Assembly (NCBI RefSeq): GCF_015353075.1
Contig: NZ_CP064188.1
Location: forward strand, 1,922,001-1,986,000
DNA from: Rhizobium sp. 007
Lineage (GTDB): Bacteria; Pseudomonadota; Alphaproteobacteria; Rhizobiales; Rhizobiaceae
Reading direction: 5' to 3'
Length of the DNA stretch: 64,000 nt
Shown piece by piece: positions 8,285 to 15,823 of this stretch. The position numbers and the translations under genes were made by a program. Positions within the stretch are counted from its first letter, which is position 1. Each line of letters starts with the position of its first letter. Under the pieces are notes generated by a model. That model worked only from the letters and a program-made list of their open reading frames with translations, was not told the origin of the DNA and did not search any database.

Positions 8285-8913
8285 GCTGCTTTACCTCCAC
8301 TGCGACGGCGCAGCAGCTTTTCGAACGATGCAAAAAAATAGTCGGCAAAGAGCGCCAGAAATGACGTCAGCAGCCCGCCTGCGATTATCTTTTCGGGAAA
8401 TCGCTGATCGATGCCTTCGAAAATGATGACGCCCAGGCCGCCGGCATTGATATAGGCGGCAACGGTACCGATGCCGATTACCGTCACCATGGCAATGCGG
8501 ATGCCGCCGACGATATAGGGCATCGCCAGCGGCAGCTCGACTTCCCATATCCGGCGCGCCGTGCCGTAGCCCATGCCATCGGCGGCTTCTAGTATGTCAC
8601 GCGGAATAGCCTGGAACCCCATGCCGATATTGCGGATCAGGATCATCAGCGAATAGGCGGCAAGTCCGGTAATAGCGGGTGCCGCCCCGATACCCATGAC
8701 GGGAATGAGAAGCGCAAACAGCGCCAGGCTCGGCACGGCGAACAGGATACCGGTCAAGACGACGATAACGGCAAAACTCCGAGGCCGCCTTGCAGCCCAT
8801 ATCCCGACGATCATCGAGATCACCAGGGCAATCCCAACTGAGGAAAAAACGAGATACAGGTGCTCCAGCAGCGCTTCGAGTAGCCGATCGAGGTGTTTAG
8901 GGACCCATTTCAT
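8281..8913 (-). CDS. Betaine-type ABC transporter permease (OpuCB/CD-like), second subunit
   Basis: Permease of 210 residues, a paralogue of the one encoded immediately downstream. Hydrophobic helices begin at about residue 20, and the EAA-type loop is DILEAADGMGYGTARRIWEVELPLAMPYI. I choose the ATG at 8911-8913 (MKWVPKHLD) because GGAGG lies eight bases upstream of it. An in-frame ATG 12 codons earlier has no comparable site. Its stop overlaps the next permease start as ATGA, implying coupled synthesis of the two membrane halves. It lies 39 bases after the PhnD-like gene in the same unit. Confidence 0.92.
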   Translation of the reverse strand: MKWVPKHLDRLLEALLEHLYLVFSSVGIALVISMIVGIWAARRPRSFAVIVVLTGILFAVPSLALFALLIPVMGIGAAPAITGLAAYSLMILIRNIGMGFQAIPRDILEAADGMGYGTARRIWEVELPLAMPYIVGGIRIAMVTVIGIGTVAAYINAGGLGVIIFEGIDQRFPEKIIAGGLLTSFLALFADYFFASFEKLLRRRSGGKAA

Positions 8914-8952
8914 CGTCGAGACCTCCGTGTCCGGGCGCTCGTTCGCCACCGT

Positions 8953-9771
8953 CTACCATGTGATCCCCAATCTGCGATCGGCGGCGCCGGCTCTCTGCGG
9001 CAGTACATCGTAGGCAGACGGAGCGACCGCCGAAAATCGTCTGAGGCCGAGTGCTCCCAGAACCGCCGTTCCGTCAGGCGTTTCATGCAACGTCACGAGG
9101 CTCCGCTGTAATGCCGTGACCATGTCCCCGGGCAATGTTTTTGCGGCAACCAATAGGGGAGCGGGAAGCGGATCGGTCGTCGCAAGAATGCGAAGACCAT
9201 CGATCGCGTCGGGTTCATGCATTGACAACAATTGGAAGGCGTAAGCGTCGATGGCGCCCGCCTCGATCCTGCCATCCCTGAGAGCTGCAACGATGCCTGA
9301 CGGGTTGAGCAGTGGTCCGACCGCCGCGCTCTCTTTCATCTTGCCCGTGAACTGGCCAGCGAGGTAGGAACGCGCCGCGTGATAGCCCGATTGGGAATCG
9401 CGCACGGTCCAACCCCAGCGTGCCGCAGCGAGATCCGCCACCGCGTTTACGGGCCCCGTGGAGGCGACGAGGATGTGGCTGGCATAGAGCGGCTGGTCCG
9501 AAGACCATGCCTCGCTCGAGACGGGCGCGGCAAGGGCAGTCGGTCTTGCGCCCTCCGGCATGCGCGAAAACGGATAGCCGCACATGAAGACCGCTCCCAT
9601 ATCCGGCCTTGTCCATAACTCCGACAAGGGTGCTGGAGCTGCATGAGCGATGATCTCGAGCGCGATTCCGGAATGCACGCTGACGAGCGCAAAAAGCGCG
9701 TCCCACAGCCCGCGCATGCGCGCACTGAGATTATACATTCTCGAACAGGCGATTGGCTTGGACATGACCAT
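8953..9771 (-). CDS. PhnD-like type 2 periplasmic-binding-fold protein without signal peptide
   Basis: A 272-residue protein resembling the phosphate/phosphonate (PhnD) binding-protein family: an N-terminal lobe with GAVFMCGYPFSRM, a middle segment GWTVRDSQSGYHAARSYL and a C-terminal part with DAYAFQLL. It starts MVMSKPIACSRMYN and shows no signal peptide or lipobox, so it is probably cytoplasmic. This is odd for a transporter component and suggests a sensor or an enzyme on the binding-protein fold. A second ATG at 9763-9765 is equally possible. The gene sits six bases after the cyclodeaminase-like gene and before the permeases. The unit already has a proper exported binding protein, so this one is unlikely to be the main receptor. 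Confidence 0.75.
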   Translation of the reverse strand: MVMSKPIACSRMYNLSARMRGLWDALFALVSVHSGIALEIIAHAAPAPLSELWTRPDMGAVFMCGYPFSRMPEGARPTALAAPVSSEAWSSDQPLYASHILVASTGPVNAVADLAAARWGWTVRDSQSGYHAARSYLAGQFTGKMKESAAVGPLLNPSGIVAALRDGRIEAGAIDAYAFQLLSMHEPDAIDGLRILATTDPLPAPLLVAAKTLPGDMVTALQRSLVTLHETPDGTAVLGALGLRRFSAVAPSAYDVLPQRAGAADRRLGITW

Positions 9772-9777
9772 GGCAGT

Positions 9778-10782
9778 TTATGCGAACCGCAGACGCTGGC
9801 CGATGTTCATGTCTCTTGCCTTGTTCACCATAGCGGCGCCGAGCGCCACGTCCGTCGTGCTAAGGCCGCGGTGCCAGAACAGGATTGTCTCCTCGTCATT
9901 TTCCCGGCCGGGTTTCATGCCGCAGACGATCTGGCCGATTTCGGCATGCAGATTGTCGGCCGTCACCTTGCCCTCGTCGACGTGACGGCGAAGCGCTCCG
10001 AAAGGCTTGCCCGGGCCGCATTGTCCCCAATCGTCGACGACGACCTTGTCCATGATGTCGGTCAGATCGAATTCAAGCGCGCTCATCGTTCCATAGGGCA
10101 CGACGAAAGCTCCCTTCTTCACCCATCCCGTCTTGAACAGCGGCGCCGGTTCCGGCAGGCGGCTTGCCTCGACCATGATGTCGGCACCCTTGAGGCAATT
10201 CTCCCAGTTGTCGGTGACGATGATCTTCTTGCCGAGATCCGTCTCAAGCCGCTTTGCGAAGGCATCGCGGCTTTCCGGGCGGCGCGAGTGTACGCGGATC
10301 TCATCGAAGTCGAAGAGATGATCGAGAAGGCGGACATTCCAGTAAGAGGTTCCGCGGGCACCGATATGCCCGAGTATTCTGCTGTCCTTGCGGGCGAGAT
10401 ATTTTGCACCAAGGGCGGTCACGGCGCCGGTGCGCATGTCGGTGATTGCCGTTGCATCGATGACGGCCTTCGGCACGCCGGTGTTCGGATCGAACAGGTT
10501 GAGGACCGCAAGCTCTGAAGGCAGATCGACCTTGTAGTTGTCGACGAAATCGCCGACGACTTTGACGCCGGCATAGTTCAGCGCTTTGACATAGCCACGA
10601 AGCACGTTGAAATGGCCTTTATCAGAGCTCTCCGGCACAAGATGAACACGCGGCTCGATGACGGTTTCGCCCCTGCCCTGTGCATCCAGCGCCTTCGACA
10701 CCGCATCGAGAATCTCGTCATTCGTCAGCGCCAGCGACTTGGCATCGAGGGCGTTGAGATAGTCAATCCAGATTTCCTGCAT
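9778..10782 (-). CDS. Ornithine cyclodeaminase / mu-crystallin family protein
   Basis: NAD(P)-dependent protein of 334 residues. The N-terminal substrate domain is followed by a Rossmann part at about residues 125-290 (ILGHIGARGTSYWNVRLL, IRVHSRRPESRDAFAKRL, GADIMVEASR). Families of this fold include ornithine cyclodeaminase, alanine dehydrogenase, ketimine reductase and opine-type synthases. The dinucleotide loop here reads GHIGARG instead of the more common GxGxQA, which points to a divergent subfamily. I take the ATG at 10780-10782 (MQEIWIDYL), which has GGAGAA about eight bases upstream; a GTG five codons earlier is the alternative. Its place between the binding protein and the permease genes suggests a role on the imported compound, but the reaction cannot be assigned. 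Confidence 0.85.
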   Translation of the reverse strand: MQEIWIDYLNALDAKSLALTNDEILDAVSKALDAQGRGETVIEPRVHLVPESSDKGHFNVLRGYVKALNYAGVKVVGDFVDNYKVDLPSELAVLNLFDPNTGVPKAVIDATAITDMRTGAVTALGAKYLARKDSRILGHIGARGTSYWNVRLLDHLFDFDEIRVHSRRPESRDAFAKRLETDLGKKIIVTDNWENCLKGADIMVEASRLPEPAPLFKTGWVKKGAFVVPYGTMSALEFDLTDIMDKVVVDDWGQCGPGKPFGALRRHVDEGKVTADNLHAEIGQIVCGMKPGRENDEETILFWHRGLSTTDVALGAAMVNKARDMNIGQRLRFA

Positions 10783-10899
10783 TTCCCGCTTCTCCACATT
10801 CCTGTCCGGCTGCTGAACGGAGGAATTTTCGAAAATTCTGTGAAAGGGCCGCCGCGCCAGGCCGCGGCCGTATTGATACCCGCGCGCAGGGCGTCACAA

Positions 10900-11787
10900 T
10901 CATTTCGGCAGCAGGCCGTTTTCCTTGAGGAAGTCTACCGCCACGTCCTCGGATTCCTCGTGATCGGTTTCGACCTTGGCATTGAGAACCCGCATTTTCT
11001 CGTTATCCAAATGGGCTCCGACCGCTTCCAGGAGTTCGGCAATCTTCGGATTGGTCTTCAGCACGTCCTGGCGGACAACAGGGGCCACGTAATAAGGCGG
11101 GAACAGACCCTTGTCATCTGCCAGCGGCACGAGCTTCTTCGAGCCGATCTGCCAGTCGGTCGCCGCGCCGTTGGCGACGTCAATGTCCTCTTGTTCCAGC
11201 GCGTCATAACGAAGACCAAGCTTGGCGAACTGCTTGAATTCCTTGAACTCCGCGTCGTAAACACGCTTCAGGCCCGGCAGGCCATCGGCGCGATCTGGAA
11301 ATTCAGCACCGCCGCCGAAGACCAGGGTCTTGGAAACCTTGGCGAGATCCGACAGGCTCTTCAGATTGTTGGCCTGCGCCGTTTCCTGCCGGACCACAAT
11401 GACGTAACCATTGTTAATGCCGCTCGGCTTTAGCCATGTGAGGTTGAACTGCTTGGCGTAGAAGTCCCTGACCTGCGTGTAGACCTTGTCGGCATCGGTC
11501 GACATCTCACCCTTGACGACAGAAGCCAGGGCTGTGCCGGTGTACTCCGGATAAAGATCGATCTCGCCGGCCACCAATGCCTGATGAGCAATCAGCGTGC
11601 CACCAAGGTTAATCTTGCGCTCGACGGTGAAACCGGCATTTTCCAAAACGGCGGCGTACATTTCGGCCAGGATATACTGCTCGGTGAAATTCTTGCTGCC
11701 GACCTTGATGGTCTGTGCGGATGCATGCTGGAACATGGCGGCTGCCATGATGCCGGCTGCAAGGATGCCTTTTGTCCAATTTTTCAT
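10900..11787 (-). CDS. Betaine-type ABC transporter substrate-binding protein (OsmF/OpuCC/ProX-like)
   Basis: Exported binding protein of 295 residues. A Sec signal peptide covers residues 1-23 (MKNWTKGILAAGIMAAAMFQ then HASAQ). The mature part begins with the family hallmark IKVGSKNFTEQYILAEMY, followed by INLGGTLIAHQAL and EIDLYPEYTGTALAS, typical of the osmoprotectant and quaternary-amine binding branch. Start choice: the ATG at 11785-11787 has GAGG eight bases upstream; nearby ATGs at 11791-11793 and 11814 are less consistent with the signal peptide. It follows the lyase gene after 115 bases containing a stable hairpin. Binding proteins of this branch take glycine betaine, choline and, in EgtU-type members, ergothioneine. 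Confidence 0.93.
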   Translation of the reverse strand: MKNWTKGILAAGIMAAAMFQHASAQTIKVGSKNFTEQYILAEMYAAVLENAGFTVERKINLGGTLIAHQALVAGEIDLYPEYTGTALASVVKGEMSTDADKVYTQVRDFYAKQFNLTWLKPSGINNGYVIVVRQETAQANNLKSLSDLAKVSKTLVFGGGAEFPDRADGLPGLKRVYDAEFKEFKQFAKLGLRYDALEQEDIDVANGAATDWQIGSKKLVPLADDKGLFPPYYVAPVVRQDVLKTNPKIAELLEAVGAHLDNEKMRVLNAKVETDHEESEDVAVDFLKENGLLPK

Positions 11788-11822
11788 AATCATTCCCTCT
11801 GGTTGACTTTTCAACGAACGGA

Positions 11823-11851
11823 CTGACGGAATCTTTCAGATTGACCGTCAG
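11823..11851 (-). other. Intergenic hairpin between lyase and binding-protein genes
   Basis: CTGACGG at 11823-11829 pairs with CCGTCAG at 11845-11851, and inside it AATCT (11830-11834) pairs with AGATT (11838-11842) around a TTC loop, leaving a two-base bulge. The resulting 12-pair stem lies in the leader of the binding-protein gene on the minus-strand transcript. There is no T tract. Such stems often protect the 3' part of an operon mRNA and raise binding-protein levels relative to enzymes; that role is inferred. Confidence 0.55.
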
Positions 11852-11902
11852 CATGATCACTCGGCGCCCTGCCCTTCTTGTCGTGGCAGTGGCGAACCGG
11901 GC

Positions 11903-13408
11903 TTATTGCGGGCCAAGCCCGATCATTGCGGCAATCGTCGCAAAGTCCGGCGCTTGCGCGCGATCCTCTTCAAGCGCGGGGACATAGTTGCGCACAAAAG
12001 CATAGGCTTGTGCCGATCCCTTGCCCAATTCGCCTGAGACGCCTCGCAGCTCGACGGCCTGTACCGATGCGATCAGTTCGATGGCGACCAGATAGCGAAG
12101 GCGCTCGACGATCGCCTGCGCCTTTGCCAAAACGCTCGGAGCCATCGACGCCTGGTCTTCGACGCCATCGGCAACAGGAATGGGCGAGAGCGAAACCGGC
12201 ATCGCCAGATGGCGGATTTCGGCTTCCATAGCCGAGACAGTCTTTTGTACGGTCGCAAAACCGGTGCGGCTCTGGCCCATTGGCGTCAGGAAGCGTGGGA
12301 GGTCGGACATGCCCGGCGACATGATCTTCATGATCCGATGCGCGGTACCTGCCGCGCAATGCGCCATGGCCTGCCCCAGCCTTTCCCAGGCGAGCACAAA
12401 AGCGGTCATGTCAAAATTGCCGTGGGAAAGGATGACACCCTCAGATGCGATGACAACAGGATTGTCGCTGGAACTGACGAGCTCGATTTCCGTCGCCTGC
12501 CTTGCCTCATCGATCGCATGCCTCAATGCGCCCCAGACCTGCGGGGTGCAGCGGTAGCTCAAGGGGTCCTGGAGACGTCTTGCTGCATCGGCAGCAAGCA
12601 AGGAGCTGCCCGAAAGAATCTCCATGAGCTCAGAGGCGACATGGCGCTGTCCAAAGGCCGGTCTCGCAGCCAAAGCGCGATCGTCGAAGGCGCTGACATT
12701 GGCCCGAAACGCTTCAAAGTTAATGGCAATCGCCTTAAGAGACCAACCGAAGAGCCGCTCGATGTCTTCGAGCGCCAAGCAGGCAAGGCCGATGGAGAGG
12801 CTGTTGGCCACGACGAGCGCATGCCCGTCTTTCGGTGCTAGTTCGAGCGGCTTCAGGCCCGCTCTTTCAAGAGCGATACCGGCCGGCAGCACTTCGCCGC
12901 CGAGCTCGACATCGCCAAAGCCCAGAAGCCCCCGGCTCATATGAGCAAGCGGAGCCAAATCCGCTGCACCGATCGAACCCAGTGACGGGACGACAGGGTG
13001 AACACCCGCATTGATGGCGGCGATCAGACCGTGGAAGACGCTCGGCGAGACGCCGGAACCGCCCGCCGCCATGCCGGCTGCCCTAACGGCCATCATCGCG
13101 CGCACGGATTCCTTTGCAAGCGGCTTTCCGACACCGACCGAGCGGGCTTGCGGCACACGCATCTGGAACGCCACCAGATCGTCCGTTGCAAGTCGCGTAT
13201 CGACACCCGCTCCAAGTCCTGTTGTCAGGCCGTAGACCGGCAGATCGCTTTCCGTATAGCGATCGACGACGGCTCGTGCGGCCGCAATCCGGGCCTCGAC
13301 CTCGGCGGATATCTCGATCTTTGCGTGACGACGGGCAACCGCTGCGATGTCCTCGATCGTCGGCGGTGCCGCGCTGAACATGATCGATGGAGAGTTGATG
13401 GCGGTCAC
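11903..13408 (-). CDS. Histidine ammonia-lyase homologue lacking the MIO tripeptide; ergothionase-like lyase
   Basis: A 501-residue member of the HAL/PAL superfamily. The active-site lid YGLTTGLG (Tyr59) and the segments LSYRCTPQV (284-291), LSHGNFD (328-333) and ADGVEDQASM (413-422) align with HAL motifs. The decisive oddity is at residues 144-156, GSIGAADLAPLAH: HAL enzymes have GSxGASGDLAPLAH, where Ala-Ser-Gly cyclises to the MIO prosthetic group. Here Ser-Gly is replaced by a single Ala (codons at 12959-12970), so MIO cannot form. Deamination of histidine is therefore unlikely. Ergothionases are HAL relatives that eliminate trimethylamine, a better leaving group. Adjacent betaine uptake genes and nearby trimethylamine oxidation genes support this reading; ergothioneine versus hercynine is open. 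The ATG overlaps the repressor's stop. Confidence 0.8.
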   Translation of the reverse strand: MTAINSPSIMFSAAPPTIEDIAAVARRHAKIEISAEVEARIAAARAVVDRYTESDLPVYGLTTGLGAGVDTRLATDDLVAFQMRVPQARSVGVGKPLAKESVRAMMAVRAAGMAAGGSGVSPSVFHGLIAAINAGVHPVVPSLGSIGAADLAPLAHMSRGLLGFGDVELGGEVLPAGIALERAGLKPLELAPKDGHALVVANSLSIGLACLALEDIERLFGWSLKAIAINFEAFRANVSAFDDRALAARPAFGQRHVASELMEILSGSSLLAADAARRLQDPLSYRCTPQVWGALRHAIDEARQATEIELVSSSDNPVVIASEGVILSHGNFDMTAFVLAWERLGQAMAHCAAGTAHRIMKIMSPGMSDLPRFLTPMGQSRTGFATVQKTVSAMEAEIRHLAMPVSLSPIPVADGVEDQASMAPSVLAKAQAIVERLRYLVAIELIASVQAVELRGVSGELGKGSAQAYAFVRNYVPALEEDRAQAPDFATIAAMIGLGPQ

Positions 13409-14172
13409 TTTTTCTCTCCGAGAATGGCGACGGGTTTAGGAGGACCCTTGGTGGACCGTGCTTCCAGCCGGTATTGCGCGCCGGGATAATACAACAGCGC
13501 ACAAGTCACGACGGCCTCACCCGACCAGGTTCTTCTAAAGACCCGCAGGCAAGGGTAATCGTTCTTCAGGCCAAGATATTTGCGCACCGCCGTATCCGGT
13601 TTGACGGCCTGAACGATATGTTCGAACGCCGTTATCGGAGCCACCTTCGTCAGATATTCGTGCGGCGTCATGCTGTGGAAGTCGGTCGACAAATAGTCAG
13701 GCGCGACCAATGGATTGACGTAGCGCTCCTCGACCTGAATGGGTTGGTCGTTTTCCATATGCACGATCAGCGAATGCATTACTTCGGCGCCGAGGGTCAG
13801 TTCAAGCGCGTCGGCAACGTTGGCATCCGCCTTCATCAAGCCGACCGCGACGATCGCCGCCTTATGCTTGTGACCCCGTTCAAGTATTTCGTCGGCTATG
13901 TTGCGGATTTGCAGGAGATCCACGTCGAGGTGCTTTGGCGACACGAACGTTCCGATCCCGGCCGACCGCTTGAGAACACCCTCGAACATCAACTCCCGTA
14001 GCGCCCGGTTCGCCGTCATGCGGCTGACCCCGAATGCCGCCACGAGTTCGCTTTCAGAAGATACGCGGTCTCCCGGCTGAAGCTTGCCCTCGGCGATCTC
14101 AGCCAGGATCTGCTCCTTGATCCGTATATAGTGGCGCGCCTCGCCGGCGGCCGGTTTGACCGCTTTCGTCAT
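13405..14172 (-). CDS. HutC-like GntR-family repressor
   Basis: Transcription regulator of 255 residues. The N-terminal GntR winged helix (about residues 12-80) shows IKEQILAEIAEGKLQPGDRV, SESELVAAFGVSRMTANRAL and GVLKRSAGIGTFV. The C-terminal UTRA effector domain contains ERYVNPLVAPDYLSTDF and TPHEYLTKVAPITAFEHIVQAV, wording specific to the HutC branch, whose classical effector is urocanate. A HutC paralogue beside a HAL paralogue suggests its effector is a urocanate-like acrylate, for example thiourocanate. It overlaps both neighbours by ATGA (MaoC gene upstream, lyase downstream), so it is made with the enzymes it presumably controls. The palindrome at 17394-17407 is its likely operator. 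Confidence 0.92.
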   Translation of the reverse strand: MTKAVKPAAGEARHYIRIKEQILAEIAEGKLQPGDRVSSESELVAAFGVSRMTANRALRELMFEGVLKRSAGIGTFVSPKHLDVDLLQIRNIADEILERGHKHKAAIVAVGLMKADANVADALELTLGAEVMHSLIVHMENDQPIQVEERYVNPLVAPDYLSTDFHSMTPHEYLTKVAPITAFEHIVQAVKPDTAVRKYLGLKNDYPCLRVFRRTWSGEAVVTCALLYYPGAQYRLEARSTKGPPKPVAILGEKK

Positions 14173-15020
14173 GACAACCTCGCGATGCCATTGTCGAGGA
14201 TGGTAGCGCTCCGTGACGCAACGCGGCCCCTGAAGCGGACTTCGGCATCGTTACGCCACATCTGCAAGGTGATCGTTTCGCCGGGAAAGATCGGCGCGCT
14301 GAAACGCGCTGCGATCGAGCTTAACCCCGTAGCCATGCTTGGATCGACGGCAGCGACGATGGCGCAACCCGCATAGCCGAAACTGCATAGCCCGTGCAGG
14401 ATCGGCCGGGCAAAGCCGCTCCTGCGGGCTGCCTGCGGGTCGACATGCAGCAGATTGAGATCGCCGTTCAGGCGGTAAAGCAGAGCGGCATTTTCCGGGA
14501 TGTCGACATTGAATTCAAGCTCCGGCGCTCGGTCCGGGACCTTGGACAGCGGTTCAGGCGCAGATCCCACCGATCCGCATCCACCGTCGCTCCGGCACGC
14601 GTTTGTCTGGACGATCGTCGCAACTGGCTGATCACCGTCAGCGGTTGCGATCAGGCGCTCGACGCTGACGAACATCCCTTTTTCAACGCCCCGGTCGACC
14701 ACCGACAAAACGCGCGAACGAGAGATTAGGGGCACATCGACGGGAACCGGCCGGTGGATCGTCAGGCGATGTTCGGAATGCACCAAACGCGTCCAGTCGA
14801 CGCCCGTCTGCTGCATCCATGGGCCGGGGTGCGCCACGATATTGGCAAGGGTCGGCGCGGTCACGAGATCGCGTTCATAGACGTACTTCAGTGCCTGATC
14901 GTCAAGGGCATCGGTGCCGTAGCCAACCGACAGGGCGTAAAGGATGGCATCCCTTGCGCTAACCACTTGGGTCGCTTCCGGCACTGGAAAGTCGAGGATG
15001 GATTGAGCCGAGATCGTCAC
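14169..15020 (-). CDS. MaoC-family (hydratase 2-type) enoyl-CoA hydratase
   Basis: A 283-residue double hot-dog protein of the hydratase 2 type found in peroxisomal multifunctional enzymes. The C-terminal repeat carries the catalytic signature YRLNGDLNLLHVDPQAARRS (about residues 180-200), with the Asp and His of the R-specific hydratase motif, then GFARPILHGLCSFG. The N-terminal repeat includes the ALKYVYERDL and VHPGPWM-like region usual in this family. It should hydrate a trans-2-enoyl-CoA to an R-3-hydroxyacyl-CoA. In this operon the enoyl substrate could be the CoA ester of the acrylate released by the lyase; this is inference. ATGA overlaps join it to the SDR gene upstream and the repressor downstream. 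Confidence 0.88.
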   Translation of the reverse strand: MTISAQSILDFPVPEATQVVSARDAILYALSVGYGTDALDDQALKYVYERDLVTAPTLANIVAHPGPWMQQTGVDWTRLVHSEHRLTIHRPVPVDVPLISRSRVLSVVDRGVEKGMFVSVERLIATADGDQPVATIVQTNACRSDGGCGSVGSAPEPLSKVPDRAPELEFNVDIPENAALLYRLNGDLNLLHVDPQAARRSGFARPILHGLCSFGYAGCAIVAAVDPSMATGLSSIAARFSAPIFPGETITLQMWRNDAEVRFRGRVASRSATILDNGIARLS

Positions 15021-15823
15021 TTTGCGGCTCCCCCGGATGTAGCGGGTTTGCGAACCCCACCTGACAAGCGGATTCCGCCGTCAACGGAAAGCAGTTCGCC
15101 GGTGACAAAGTCCGCACCCTGAACAAGCCAGACAATGGCGCCTGCAACGTCTTCCGGTGTTGCGACACGGCCGAGGGGCGCGGTTTCCGAAAATCGCTTG
15201 GCAACGGCTTCATAGGTATCTGGCCCGAGTGTGTCGCGCATCCAGCGCGTATCGATGATGCCGGGACAAACCGCGTTCACACGGATATCGGGACCGCAGG
15301 TGCGCGCCAAGGCCAAGGTCAGCGCATTGAGCGCGCCTTTGGAGGCCGTATAGGCAAGCGAGCTGCCGCCCCCGGTAAAGGCAACGTTGGATGAGACATT
15401 GACGATCGCACCGCCGCCGCTGTTACGCATCGCGGGCACCGCCGCCCGACACATCTGATAAGCGCCGATGACATTGACACCGAAAACGTTTTGAAAATCT
15501 GCGGCCGACAGTGTCTCCAGATCGAAAGGATCGGACTTGACCGTCATTGCGGCATTGTTCACCAAGGCGTCGAGCCGCCCCCATCGATTGACGACGGTCG
15601 CGACCATCCGGCGGCAAGCCGCGTCATCGGCAACGTCAGCCTGGACGACCTCGACCTGAGCGCCCAGACTGCGGCAGATATCGCCGGTCTCATCGGCCTC
15701 TTTTCTGCTGCGGCTGTAGTTGACGACCACCCGGGCACCGCCCTCGGCGAATTGCTTCACGCATGCAGCCCCGACGCCGGTTGCCGAGCCCGTGACGATG
15801 ATGGCTGCTCCATCGATTTTCAT
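15017..15823 (-). CDS. Short-chain dehydrogenase/reductase
   Basis: Classical SDR of 268 residues. Cofactor motif TGSATGVGAA, then NNAAM near residue 90, catalytic Ser in VNVSSNVAF, the YTASK Tyr/Lys pair and NAVCPGIIDTRW. The ASR-like segment NYSRSRKEA after beta-2 suggests NADP or mixed preference but is not decisive. The start ATG at 15821-15823 (MKIDGAAIIVTG) overlaps the CoA-transferase stop as ATGA; longer frames run into that gene. With a CoA-transferase before it and an R-specific hydratase after it, oxidation of an R-3-hydroxyacyl-CoA is the simplest role. The exact substrate is unproven. Confidence 0.92.
   Translation of the reverse strand: MKIDGAAIIVTGSATGVGAACVKQFAEGGARVVVNYSRSRKEADETGDICRSLGAQVEVVQADVADDAACRRMVATVVNRWGRLDALVNNAAMTVKSDPFDLETLSAADFQNVFGVNVIGAYQMCRAAVPAMRNSGGGAIVNVSSNVAFTGGGSSLAYTASKGALNALTLALARTCGPDIRVNAVCPGIIDTRWMRDTLGPDTYEAVAKRFSETAPLGRVATPEDVAGAIVWLVQGADFVTGELLSVDGGIRLSGGVRKPATSGGAAK

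Noticed and set aside
11903..13408. Annotation as ordinary histidine ammonia-lyase (HutH)
   Set aside because: The MIO-forming Ala-Ser-Gly is absent and the rest of the hut pathway is missing from the operon, so normal HAL activity is unlikely.
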